A stretch of 64,000 bases of DNA from CAVRCT01 sp963719645. GTDB lineage: Bacteria > Pseudomonadota > Gammaproteobacteria > DSM-16500. This document shows, piece after piece, positions 9,101-15,687 of this stretch. The number at the start of each line of letters is the position of its first letter. Within the stretch, counting starts at the first letter, position 1. The DNA lies in contig CAVRCT010000007.1 of the NCBI GenBank assembly GCA_963719645.1, positions 372,001 through 436,000 of the forward strand, written 5' to 3'. The notes under the pieces are model-generated. The model searched no databases and had not been told where the DNA came from. It saw nothing but the letters and a program-made list of their open reading frames with translations. Position numbers and translations under genes: made by a program.

Positions 9101-11425
9101 CAGCTTTTGAAAACGATCGAAGAAAAACTAAAGAATTCACCGCCTCGCTCACTCAATGAAGTGTATAAACTCTTTTTCTTTAAAATTTATTACGAATTAA
9201 AATCAGAGCAAGTGCCGTCTATTTTAATCAACCAATTGTTGAGTAATAAATTGTTTCATGAGATTCAGAAAATTTATGCCATTCGTCTGACCTGGTCAGA
9301 GCGTGTTCTGATGAATCAATTCAAAAGAGCAGGTGTGGCCGAGATCAATTTAGTGGGCGACGTTGTTCGAGATAGAATGCGTCGCGTTGAGGTGAAATCG
9401 GAATCCAATTCCCTTCAAGAATTTGTGTTACCGAAAACGCATAAAAATAGGATTCGGCAACTTTTTCACGATAACCAGATACAAGAAGAATCTGAAAATT
9501 TTTGCATTGTGAACATGAGCGAGAAGGTTGCTATTAAATTGCATCTCAGTGACAAACTGGATGGTACGATGAAAGGCGCGCAGCAAGAGGCAGAAGATTG
9601 TTTGTTCACTATTGATACGTTGAGTGCAACCACCCAGGCAATCGATGAGAAAGTGAGTCAAGAGAGTAAATGGGCTGAGGAAGAAGTGACTGTCTTGGAT
9701 CCAACCGGCTTTGGTATTTTGGATCTTCTTGAGGGTCGTCTACGGTGTCTGGGCGTTCCTGCTTTATTATTTAAAAAAGATATTGCTAATATCTTTCGTA
9801 TCCTTTCTGCATTGATGGCAGAGAACAGCAAGTCGGAGCGGGTTAAGTCATCTAACCCAATTACCTTCCAATTTTTCTTGGATGAAAAAATTAAGGATGC
9901 GATTACTGAATTTAAAATTGATATGAAAACGGTGAGTGATGAGCAACGTGATTATATTAACCATGTTTTAGGTCGACATTTGGTTGGTGACAATGCCTAT
10001 CCGTTTTTCCAAACGATGATGAATGAACGTGTTTTTGATGTATTTTTTCCTGAGATGGCTTCTGCTCTGCGAGATAAGAGACAGTTGGTATTGATTGAAA
10101 TTCAAAATCTTTTAAAAAATTTGCGGCCGAGTTCTATCAAGGATGTTTATAAAATATTTTTCTTGCAGATTTATCATGCGTTGAAAGAAGAGCAAGATGG
10201 ATTAACGGTCGTGGAAAATTTACTGAGTAATAAATTATTTCATGAGCTAGAAGCGGAATGGCAAGCAGATCCGGCGGCTTTTGCTGCCTCATTTTTCCAA
10301 ATGAATTCCGCGCAGCCGAATCCAAATTATCACCAAGGACATGAGAGTCCTGTTTCGCTGGGGAGGAGTGAATCCAGTGGATCACCGATGCAGTTTGCTC
10401 ATGTGCGCGAACAAGCGAATCAATCTCCTTCTCACCGGATGCCATCCCCTGGGTTTGATACCCGTTCGATTCCATCGCCTGCGTATTCTGCCTCGCCGCG
10501 TTCCAATGCCTCGCCTCAGTCCTGGCAACTAGAGAATCGGCAGTCACCCCTGCCAGAACAGGCTTCTTTCGTGGGTGGTCAGCCGCCATTGTTCTCAAGC
10601 GATTTGGTAGCACTGCCCGCACTGGAAAGCAAACAACAGCCTGCTGCTTTTGCTTACGGGGATGGTAGACCCATGATGCCTATACCCGCTTATTATCCAC
10701 ATGCTGCCATGCAGCCAACTGCACCCCATCTTATGCCGCCTGATCTGCATCCTTCGCAGAGACAACCCTTTTATGGGCCGTCGCACTACGGCATGGCTGG
10801 CTATCCACAACAAGACAGACAGAGGCAGGCTTTTCAACAGAATAGACAATTTTCGCACGCGGGTTCTATGCCGGGAAATCATCAGCCGCGCTTTTTTGAT
10901 AACAGAGGACGGCCAGGGGATATGCCGATGTCGCATGGGCATAGAGAGAATCCTGTTTGGCATCATCCCAATCCCATGGCGCACGGTCATCCCAGAATGC
11001 AGCGACCTGAAGGGAATCATGGGAGTACTGGCAGAGGCCAAGCGAGAGTTGGGCAGCATCCGCGATCCCAAACGCCACCGCCCTCATTACGCTCATTACA
11101 ATCAGCGCAGCCTCAGCTTGCAGCTTGGCAACCGCCAGCTGATTTGCATACAGCGAATCCGCATCCGTTTTCTCAGCCTCAAAAAAGAAAAAGGCATCGC
11201 ACTAGACAGGGGGATACCTCAACGTTTGTGCGACAGCAATTGGCGAGTCACTCGATGAGTTCTTCCGTGTCAGTGGATGATTCAATGGTCGATGCGGCGC
11301 CTTTGCAGACTTCGACTAGTGTGAATGAATCCCAGGTTGCTTATCAGCTTTATCAACAGCCGACTGCCGCTGCGGTAACCGTTGAGCAAACTGTTTTGAT
11401 GCCCAGCAACAAGGGCGCGCTTTAA
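3143..11425 (+). CDS. Giant 2760-aa protein with helical repeats and four tandem degenerate nucleotidyltransferase modules
   Basis: The start ATG lies 1 nt after the upstream stop, with AAGGA about 10 nt before it. Order by residue: TPR-like helices (~15-430); a second helical block (~577-785) paralogous to the upstream N-terminus; Lys/Asp/Glu repeats (~790-880); an Ala/Ser/Thr/Pro linker (to ~1045); four modules of ~330 residues (~1048-1375, 1378-1710, 1714-2045, 2049-2378); and a Pro/Gln/His/Ser-rich tail (~2383-2760) with a basic KRKRHR cluster near 2682. Each module aligns end to end with the upstream poly(A)-polymerase-like domain, keeping the DPTG segment, the RILRA-like helix and a DLFFPEMA-like motif. 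The catalytic DxD is replaced (NRD, NRH, KRQ, LQE) and RDFTINAL becomes CELTIHTL, CELTIHTL, CDLTIYTL or CLFTIDTL. It is therefore inferred to be a non-catalytic scaffold or binding protein. No signal peptide or membrane segment is evident. True function is unknown; secretion as an effector is possible but unproven. Confidence 0.8.
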   Translation: MTQPRFKPTPPGLAMSSSPNFLASAFFVEQIQKEINECMEYKDYPEAIKKINEALLLPCGEPTVIILLLEAYGVCRRNLTSKESAAETGHSLSREANAKKEFIERYQSEFKLPEDRDSQITAEYAWLADKYSHDKNSMEALRFAWLTLQYNDQDEKRRECFFERVTALKETEQNYNYVSVALQGTKLLLNQPTPKPSYSIWHSRLLLWLNHPAHECMECLTQLIERDFTQEFKEFRSEIYMRSGQLELINVKNQTSDVYSIKSPNVKAYKGRALALEAIYHEKPSSELKMLVQQDLTIAIWLEYAEKNNILKQKTIKEPTSKRLKNLYLSIAAGHQARIEAFLEDNLIDRAFSEYSHLQKLVSEFVQQYPKELPPYCAQNFLSLLAAKCDAFINQNKLGNARLCNNKMLALKSDDESAQKIKVQLDALKEAEQRQAATRIDGLLSEIKKSEMRKSDLINHAESASAHGVSTTASSTVNSMAEQKLQAAVEEMIDDNVVFHADDSTSDEAKKPEMAKKALEIFNHFIGERYEQTRNAAEPVLQDFTNNRRVNECYIRATIEVSQRTEDAKSILQDKPHHEKSLHILTRLIQSDPQPKYYLWQAQLFNLLNQQEGAIKAIKRLIKIDLQNPFDGAMKQQLFFVARDVEKWGDKTSLFTLSKEDQYAYAIKIRARGQRYAKSENFLLARHYFIFALWMQNYFKEQCNYDVIRHERLDANSPLFKIYPQIIGLYEDLRLIYEKHDQMDLVASSRHQGEQMKARFDAMKKGIPFLGSTPKPLKVKEAKANEQALLAELEKEDESQAQAIKKRKKNAKKQAQKKAKKLLSSVQEATTEKPDTENAAQKKEDPKKEDLKKEDSKKDDPKKDDPKKDDPKKEVTQLAVKSKAVQADRKITIAEKPTQRTDSHSLLAPSQSNPVVRKSVAQTSHVPKAKSTTVATVKLPMAARISKSVSVQPKKPVKTPEKDSKGNSAVSSQRIAVAASSQSAPRSAWATPFIKSTKVAPPALTANAPAVTVSIVVSVATPSQTPTPSLVTVKVPDVKRTNTIRLASHECKTIRDLKLAGAEVYLRCDMIRLLTLDAKLYANKNRDYVLPYEHKAIVEKVFQSNLLLQKKDVPNLLCVTAHVENHFFQNQFHLSQKLNQTESGRLLEAESCELTIHTLTATTELLDTKAIQDDQAVADNKLMDEEVTVLDPTGKGLSDLFEGRLRYLNEPALLFQQDVGNIVRIIAHLVAENRKMEGFKASHPFVPTFFLDEKIKKAIIEFKLDVKTMSDEQRDDINGLMTQLLVGSNAFHGFQAMLDERVFDLFFPEMAEVLRKKPDSRQRIAGKLKSTPPRSLDEAYKLFFMSSYYELRKEQSHLVVLEKLLSNQLVKKIFAIQSLPHECDTIRQLKKEGASDVYLRGDIVPDRLLNLTEKANSSKNRHYVLPAEQKTIVQKVFQSNLLLQREEMPNTLSVTTRVANQFYQNQFHLSQKLNRTESGRLLEAEDCELTIHTLAATTDLLDEKANQSEQFTAARKLASEELTVLDPTGKGLSDLFEGRLRSLKEPALLFQQDVGHIVRVIVHLVAENRKSDSVKASNPLAPTFFLDEKIKKAIIEFKLDVKTMSDEQRDHINGLMTQLLVGSNACHGFQAMLDERVFDLFFPDMAEVLRKKLEIQQLIADKLKSTPPRSLDEAYKLFFIQTYHELRKEQAHPVVLEKLLSNQLIKNIFTIQLLPHEYNTIRKLKKAGASGVDLRDEVVRDRLLHLTASHESSKKRQYVVSSDSKIQVEKLFKSHLLPPTESNTLCVSEKISGTSHQSQFHLSDKLDGTAQGRLLETDTCDLTIYTLSVTTELLDEKVNHENKSQAVKKSVNEVATVFDPTGNGIPDLLEGRLRCVKDPGLLFKEDACLPLRILAGLVTENRKTERIRKYNLVAPKFFLDPAIQKAINEFKLDMTALRPEQRDQINGMMNTLFVGEHAHRYFQVMMEENVFDLFFPDIAIVLRNRPQLLKTIEEKLKNSPPRSLNEVYKLFFFKIYYELKSEQVPSILINQLLSNKLFHEIQKIYAIRLTWSERVLMNQFKRAGVAEINLVGDVVRDRMRRVEVKSESNSLQEFVLPKTHKNRIRQLFHDNQIQEESENFCIVNMSEKVAIKLHLSDKLDGTMKGAQQEAEDCLFTIDTLSATTQAIDEKVSQESKWAEEEVTVLDPTGFGILDLLEGRLRCLGVPALLFKKDIANIFRILSALMAENSKSERVKSSNPITFQFFLDEKIKDAITEFKIDMKTVSDEQRDYINHVLGRHLVGDNAYPFFQTMMNERVFDVFFPEMASALRDKRQLVLIEIQNLLKNLRPSSIKDVYKIFFLQIYHALKEEQDGLTVVENLLSNKLFHELEAEWQADPAAFAASFFQMNSAQPNPNYHQGHESPVSLGRSESSGSPMQFAHVREQANQSPSHRMPSPGFDTRSIPSPAYSASPRSNASPQSWQLENRQSPLPEQASFVGGQPPLFSSDLVALPALESKQQPAAFAYGDGRPMMPIPAYYPHAAMQPTAPHLMPPDLHPSQRQPFYGPSHYGMAGYPQQDRQRQAFQQNRQFSHAGSMPGNHQPRFFDNRGRPGDMPMSHGHRENPVWHHPNPMAHGHPRMQRPEGNHGSTGRGQARVGQHPRSQTPPPSLRSLQSAQPQLAAWQPPADLHTANPHPFSQPQKRKRHRTRQGDTSTFVRQQLASHSMSSSVSVDDSMVDAAPLQTSTSVNESQVAYQLYQQPTAAAVTVEQTVLMPSNKGAL
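6284..10275 (+). repeat. Four tandem ~1-kb coding modules (pseudo-nucleotidyltransferase array)
   Basis: Module starts are near 6284, 7276, 8284 and 9288. Modules 1 and 2 are closest in sequence, sharing long identical blocks around the GRLLEAE and DPTGKGLSDLFEGRLR segments, so they look like the most recent duplication. Module 4 is the most diverged. Confidence 0.85.
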
Positions 11426-11426
11426 T

Positions 11427-11520
11427 CTGAGCCGCGACCGTCAGGGAGCGATCACCATCGATGCTGTTCTCGTCTCTTTCAATTCAAGATACGTGACGCT
11501 CCCTGACGGTCGCGGCTCAG
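11427..11520. repeat. Palindromic element A, copy 1
   Basis: Inverted repeat with arms ctgagccgcgaccgtcaggg (11427-) and its complement ending at 11520, around a ~46-bp centre. It starts 2 nt after the stop of the giant gene, so its hairpin could also stabilise or end that transcript, but there is no T-run. Confidence 0.9.
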
Positions 11521-11542
11521 ATCATTGCGAGGAGTGTTTGAA

Positions 11543-11638
11543 TCAGAGCCGCGACCGTCAGGGAGCGATCACTGTCGATACTGTTCTCGCCTTTTTCAAT
11601 TCAAGATGCGAGACACTCCCTGACGGTCGCGGCTCTGA
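11543..11638. repeat. Palindromic element A, copy 2
   Basis: Same arms (tcagagccgcgaccgtcagg and complement) and similar centre as copy 1. Between copies 1 and 2, 11522-11539 is a decayed piece of the tcattgcgaggagcg family (element D). Confidence 0.9.
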
Positions 11639-11640
11639 TC

Positions 11641-11840
11641 AATTCAAGATGGGTGACGCTCCCTGACGGTCATATCTTTATACATAACTTTAATGACTGC
11701 TGCTTAGAACGCCTTCCCCCTGTGGGTGAAGGCGTGCTAAGCAAAATTTTCTTAGTTTGACGCGCACGCCCCGCAGGGGAAAGGCGTTCTAAGCACTAAG
11801 TTATGCATAAAGATATGCCCTGACGGTCGCGGTTCAGATT
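11641..11840. repeat. Element A half-copy interrupted by element B
   Basis: The right half of element A (11641-11670) stops after ccctgacggt. The arm resumes at 11818 with ccctgacggtcgcgg. The interruption is element B. Apart from these repeats, 11426-11849 holds nothing gene-like. Confidence 0.85.
11671..11817. mobile_element. Element B: 147-bp MITE-like element with terminal inverted repeats
   Basis: The ends are inverted repeats of 19 bp with one mismatch (catatctttatacataact / agttatgcataaagatatg). They are flanked by a direct 10-bp repeat, ccctgacggt, at 11661-11670 and 11818-11827, as expected of a target-site duplication inside element A. It has internal inverted segments around gaacgccttcccc and no coding capacity. 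This is a non-autonomous transposable element by structure; its transposase is not in the window. Confidence 0.8.
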
Positions 11841-11849
11841 GAACGTGGT

Positions 11850-13286
11850 TCATTCAGCCAATTTCTTTTTCAACAACTCATTCAACTGCTGCGGATTCAA
11901 CTTTCCACCCGATTCTTTCATCGCCTGACCGACAAAAAAACCAAATAATTTTTCTTTACCCGCACGGTATTCAGCAACATGCTCTGGATTCGCTGCAATG
12001 ATTTTATCAATCAATGCTTCAATCGCACTCGAATCAGTGACTTGTTTTAACCCTTGTTTGTCAATAATCGCATCCACTTCACCTTCTTGCTGCCACATGG
12101 CTTCAAAAATGGTTTTCGCAATTTTGCCGGAAATCGTATTGTCCGCAATTCGCAACACCAATTGACCCAACTGTTTCGCCGACACGGGACTCTCTGCAAT
12201 ATCTAAATCCGCTTTATTTAAAGCAGCCGATAAATCCCCCATGATCCAATTCGCCGCTAATTTGGGTTGATTACCAGACGCTTTCACCACCGTTTCAAAA
12301 TAATCTGCCATGGCGCGGCTAGTCACCAAAACGGACGCATCATAATGACTCAAGAGATACTGTTCCATAAACCGTTGCTGCTTTTGTTGCGGAAGCTCCG
12401 GTAATTCAGCGCGAACTTTGTTAATTTGTTCTTCCAGGATAACAACAGGCAACAAATCCGGATCGGGAAAATAACGGTAATCATTGGCTTCTTCTTTACT
12501 GCGCATCGGTCGCGTTTCATTTTTAGTGGGATCATAAAGTAAAGTTTCTTGCCTCACTTTACCGCCGCTTTCAAGCAACGCAATTTGTCGCTCCACCTCA
12601 TAATTAATCGCACGTTCAATAAAACGAAATGAATTAATATTTTTTAATTCAGTGCGTGTGCCATAGTTAGGATCACTTTTGCGGCGAACCGAGACATTCG
12701 CATCGCAACGAAAAGAACCCTCTTGCATGTTGCCATCACAAATTCCAAGATATTTCACCAGCGAGTGCAACACTTTCAAATACGAAATCGCTTCTTTTGC
12801 AGAACGCATGTCCGGTTCAGACACGATTTCTAATAAAGGTGTGCCCGCCCGATTTAAATCAATGCCCGATAAGCCATTAAAATCTTCGTGCAAGGATTTG
12901 CCCGCATCTTCTTCCAAATGAGCACGCGTAATTTGAATGCGTTTGACGGTGCCATCTTCTAGGGTGATATCCAGATAGCCTTTGCGCACGATGGGTAATT
13001 CATATTGACTGATTTGATAACCTTTCGGTAAATCGGGATAAAAATAATTTTTCCGTGCAAACACAGAATGATGCGCAATCTCGGCGTTAATGCCTAAACC
13101 CAGTCGAATCGCCATTTCCACAGCACTTTGATTCAACACAGGCAACACACCCGGAAAGCCAAGATCAATCGCGCAGGCTTGCGTATTGGGTTCCGCACCA
13201 AATGCAGTCGATGCGCCCGAAAAAATTTTACTGTTTGTTGAAAGTTGCGCGTGAACTTCCAAGCCAATGACCGTTTCCCATTCCAT
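11850..13286 (-). CDS. gatB: Asp/Glu-tRNA amidotransferase subunit B
   Basis: The tRNA-binding kinase-like subunit of GatCAB, which converts Glu-tRNA(Gln) and Asp-tRNA(Asn) to the amide forms in the cytoplasm. The product is 478 aa, the usual length, starting MEWETVIGLEVHAQL. An upstream in-frame extension overlapping gatA is rejected because AAGGGG sits just before this ATG. Family segments YFYPDLPKGYQISQYE and GIDLNRAGTPLLEIVSEPDM are present, and the C-terminal ~150 residues are the YqeY-like tRNA-binding tail. It starts 1 nt after the gatA stop, so it is translationally coupled. Confidence 0.97.
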   Translation of the reverse strand: MEWETVIGLEVHAQLSTNSKIFSGASTAFGAEPNTQACAIDLGFPGVLPVLNQSAVEMAIRLGLGINAEIAHHSVFARKNYFYPDLPKGYQISQYELPIVRKGYLDITLEDGTVKRIQITRAHLEEDAGKSLHEDFNGLSGIDLNRAGTPLLEIVSEPDMRSAKEAISYLKVLHSLVKYLGICDGNMQEGSFRCDANVSVRRKSDPNYGTRTELKNINSFRFIERAINYEVERQIALLESGGKVRQETLLYDPTKNETRPMRSKEEANDYRYFPDPDLLPVVILEEQINKVRAELPELPQQKQQRFMEQYLLSHYDASVLVTSRAMADYFETVVKASGNQPKLAANWIMGDLSAALNKADLDIAESPVSAKQLGQLVLRIADNTISGKIAKTIFEAMWQQEGEVDAIIDKQGLKQVTDSSAIEALIDKIIAANPEHVAEYRAGKEKLFGFFVGQAMKESGGKLNPQQLNELLKKKLAE

Positions 13287-13287
13287 A

Positions 13288-14739
13288 TTAAAACCCCTTC
13301 GGTTTGTGTGTATGCCAATCAGTGACTTTTTGAAACTGATGCGCAATATTTAATAATTTCGCTTCGGTAAAATAATTGCTAATTAATTGCAATCCAACCG
13401 GTAACCCTTTGACGAAGCCTGCGGGAATGGACATACCCGGTAAGCCCGCTAAATTGACGGCGATGGTGTAAATATCCGATAAGTACATGCTCACCGGATC
13501 ACTGGTTTTTTCACCTAATTTAAACGCTGTGGTAGGTGACGTTGGACCCATGATCACATCCACTTTTTTAAATGCGTCACTAAAATCTTGGCGAATGATG
13601 CCACGCACTTTTTGAGCTTTTAAATAATACGCATCGTAATAACCTGCGGATAACGCATAGGTGCCGATCATGATACGCCGTTTGACTTCCTCACCGAATC
13701 CTTCACTGCGAGAGCGTTTGTATAAGTCTTCTAAATTCACCGGGTCTGCACAGCGATGACCATAACGGACGCCATCAAAGCGTGCCAAATTAGAGGAGCA
13801 CTCAGCGGGTGCAATGACATAGTAAGCAGGAATGGACAAAGACGTATTTGGCAAATGAATTTCTTGGACGATTGCGCCGAGTTTTTCATATTCTTTAATC
13901 GCGGCTTCAATCGATTTCGCGATCTCAGGATCTAACTCTGCGCTGAAAAATTCGGTGGGTAAACCAATTCTTAAACCGGCAATTGGGTCATTTAAAGTCG
14001 TTGTGTAATCGGGGACGGGTTGATTCACACTGGTTGAATCAGCGGGATCAAAGCCTGCCATGACATTTAACATCAACGCCACGTCTTCTGCGGTGCGTGC
14101 CATGGGGCCGCCTTGGTCTAAACTGGAGGCGTATGCCACCATGCCATAACGCGAAACGCGACCATAAGTGGGTTTTAATCCGGTAATACCGCACAGTGCG
14201 GCGGGTTGGCGAATGGATCCGCCGGTGTCAGTGCCGGTGGCGCCGGGGGCAAGATAGGCGGCGACTGCGGCGGCCGATCCACCGGATGAACCCCCGGGCA
14301 CGCGAGTCAGGTCCCATGGATTTTTCACCGGGCCATAATAACTATTTTCATTCGAGGAACCCATGGCGAATTCATCCATATTCGTTTTGCCTAATAAAAC
14401 GGCGCCGCTTCGTTTGAAATGTTGGATGGTGGTTGCATCGTAGGGTGAGATAAAATTATCTAAGATTTTTGAGCCGCAACTGGTTTTAATGCCTTCGGTG
14501 CAAAAAATATCTTTTTGGGCAATGGGAATACCGGTGAGTGGTGTGGCTTTGCCTTTCTCACGTAATTGGTCTGCGAGAGTGGCAGACTCAATCGCTTGTT
14601 CTTTGGTGACAGTGATAAAACTATTTAATTGACTGTCGAATTCTTTAATACGACCCAGAAAATATTCGGTGAGTTCCACACTCGAAAATTTCTTTTGCGC
14701 GAGTTCGCGTGATAATTCTGCAATGGTTTGGTAATGCAT
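13288..14739 (-). CDS. gatA: Asp/Glu-tRNA amidotransferase subunit A
   Basis: The amidase subunit of GatCAB: it releases ammonia from glutamine and passes it to GatB. The product is 483 aa, typical length. Amidase-signature elements are clear: the catalytic Lys in IAQKDIF, the glycine/serine-rich GGSSGGSAAAVAA, and the cis-Ser/Ser nucleophile segment TDTGGSIRQPAALCG. It lies between gatC and gatB on the minus strand. The gap to gatC carries a short palindromic repeat but no terminator, so gatCAB is probably one operon. Confidence 0.97.
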   Translation of the reverse strand: MHYQTIAELSRELAQKKFSSVELTEYFLGRIKEFDSQLNSFITVTKEQAIESATLADQLREKGKATPLTGIPIAQKDIFCTEGIKTSCGSKILDNFISPYDATTIQHFKRSGAVLLGKTNMDEFAMGSSNENSYYGPVKNPWDLTRVPGGSSGGSAAAVAAYLAPGATGTDTGGSIRQPAALCGITGLKPTYGRVSRYGMVAYASSLDQGGPMARTAEDVALMLNVMAGFDPADSTSVNQPVPDYTTTLNDPIAGLRIGLPTEFFSAELDPEIAKSIEAAIKEYEKLGAIVQEIHLPNTSLSIPAYYVIAPAECSSNLARFDGVRYGHRCADPVNLEDLYKRSRSEGFGEEVKRRIMIGTYALSAGYYDAYYLKAQKVRGIIRQDFSDAFKKVDVIMGPTSPTTAFKLGEKTSDPVSMYLSDIYTIAVNLAGLPGMSIPAGFVKGLPVGLQLISNYFTEAKLLNIAHQFQKVTDWHTHKPKGF

Positions 14740-14777
14740 AAAATAATCCTATTTAATTATTTTGACCTCTTTAAATT

Positions 14778-14812
14778 ACGTAGGTTGGGTTGAGCGTAGC
14801 GAAACCCAACAT
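14778..14812. repeat. Short palindrome E, copy 1 (gatC-gatA gap)
   Basis: acgtaggttgggttgagcg...aaacccaacat: a self-complementary gttgggtt/aacccaac hairpin between gatC and gatA. The same sequence recurs twice upstream of gatC. Confidence 0.8.
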
Positions 14813-14841
14813 TCATTTTGACGTCACAGAGGGAATGAATT

Positions 14842-15138
14842 TTAAAGTTCATCGTCAATGACTTTCGGGACTAAATACAATCCCGCTTCCACTTGAGGAG
14901 CAATTTGTTGAAACGCATCACGTTGGTTGGTTTCAGTCACTTTATCGGTTCGTAATCGCTGGGAAAAATCGAGGGAATGAGCGACTGCTTCGATATTGTG
15001 GGTATCGGCTTGATTCATTTGTTCAACCAGTTGCAGGATATTCGAAAGCTGCGGTGTGTATAATGCAATGTCAGAATCGGACATTGTGAGCCGTGCAAGA
15101 TGAGCGATTTTTTTGACGTCGTCGGCGGTGAGTGACAT
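14842..15138 (-). CDS. gatC: Asp/Glu-tRNA amidotransferase subunit C
   Basis: Small stabilising subunit of GatCAB that wraps GatA and GatB. The product is 98 aa, normal for the family, with the characteristic start MSLTADDVKKIAHLARL and an LxPQ-like middle. GAGGGAAG precedes the ATG by 5-6 nt. First gene of gatCAB. A TATAAT lies about 28 bp upstream of the start. Confidence 0.95.
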   Translation of the reverse strand: MSLTADDVKKIAHLARLTMSDSDIALYTPQLSNILQLVEQMNQADTHNIEAVAHSLDFSQRLRTDKVTETNQRDAFQQIAPQVEAGLYLVPKVIDDEL

Positions 15139-15165
15139 AAACTTCCCTCGGTTAAAAAAACGAGA

Positions 15166-15171
15166 ATTATA
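15166..15171 (-). promoter_or_regulatory. Probable -10 box of the gatCAB operon
   Basis: Minus-strand TATAAT 28 bp before the gatC ATG, leaving a leader of roughly 20 nt. No convincing -35 is visible (GATGTT at 18-bp spacing is weak), so the call rests on the -10 alone. Confidence 0.45.
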
Positions 15172-15231
15172 ATCCTAAATTCGGCAATTAACATCACGAA
15201 AAGGTCTGTGTCTCAATTTAATTTACGAGTC

Positions 15232-15486
15232 ATGTTGTTGGGTTTCGCTGTCGCTTAACCCAACCTACGTGACTCTTTTTATCCAAATCCCCCTTGTTCC
15301 CCCTTTTTCAAAGGGCGTTGTTGCGTAATTCCCACTTCCGTCATTGCGAGGAGCGTTTTTTGCGACGAAGCAATCCAGTTTTTGATACTTAAGTCTAAAA
15401 CTGGATTGCTTCGTCGCAAAAAACGCTCCTCGCAATGACGGTGCGAGTCACGTAGGTTGGGTTGAGCGACAGCGAAACCCAACATC
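15232..15486. repeat. Nested composite of palindromes E, F and D upstream of mreB
   Basis: Two copies of palindrome E in inverted orientation (15232-15273 and 15447-15486) enclose a half-copy of element F (15276-15330, aaatcccccttgttccccc) and a complete element D. The whole segment can fold as one long hairpin. The remaining gap to mreB (15487-15687) is AT-rich, with no gene and only weak promoter-like matches. Confidence 0.85.
15339..15440. repeat. Palindromic element D, copy 1
   Basis: Near-perfect ~40-bp arms, cgtcattgcgaggagcgttt onward and complement, around a ~20-bp loop. It recurs at 29670-29773 with a different loop. Related tcattgcgaggagcg repeats are common in Legionella-type and other bacterial genomes. 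Confidence 0.9.
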
Positions 15487-15687
15487 CGCCTAATCACATC
15501 CGCACCCGACAACCCTGGGCGAGTTATTACTTTATGGACTCAGAATGACTAATAATTAATCGGCAAGGTCAGTTATAAGGCTCCATCAGACTACTTTTAA
15601 CTCTTTTTGCTTATGATCTTGTAGCTAGATTATTTTTAATCTATTAGAATTGCCCATTATTGCCTTTAACGGAAGAGAATAAAGACT

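Noticed and set aside
11427..11638. Element A hairpins as the intrinsic terminator of the giant gene
   Set aside because: The stems are strong but have no T-run, and the same sequence occurs at many sites unrelated to gene ends, so the call is dispersed repeat.
15600..15660. Sigma-70 promoter for mreB
   Set aside because: Several weak matches (TTGCTT, TATTTT) are possible in this AT-rich stretch, but none is good enough to choose.
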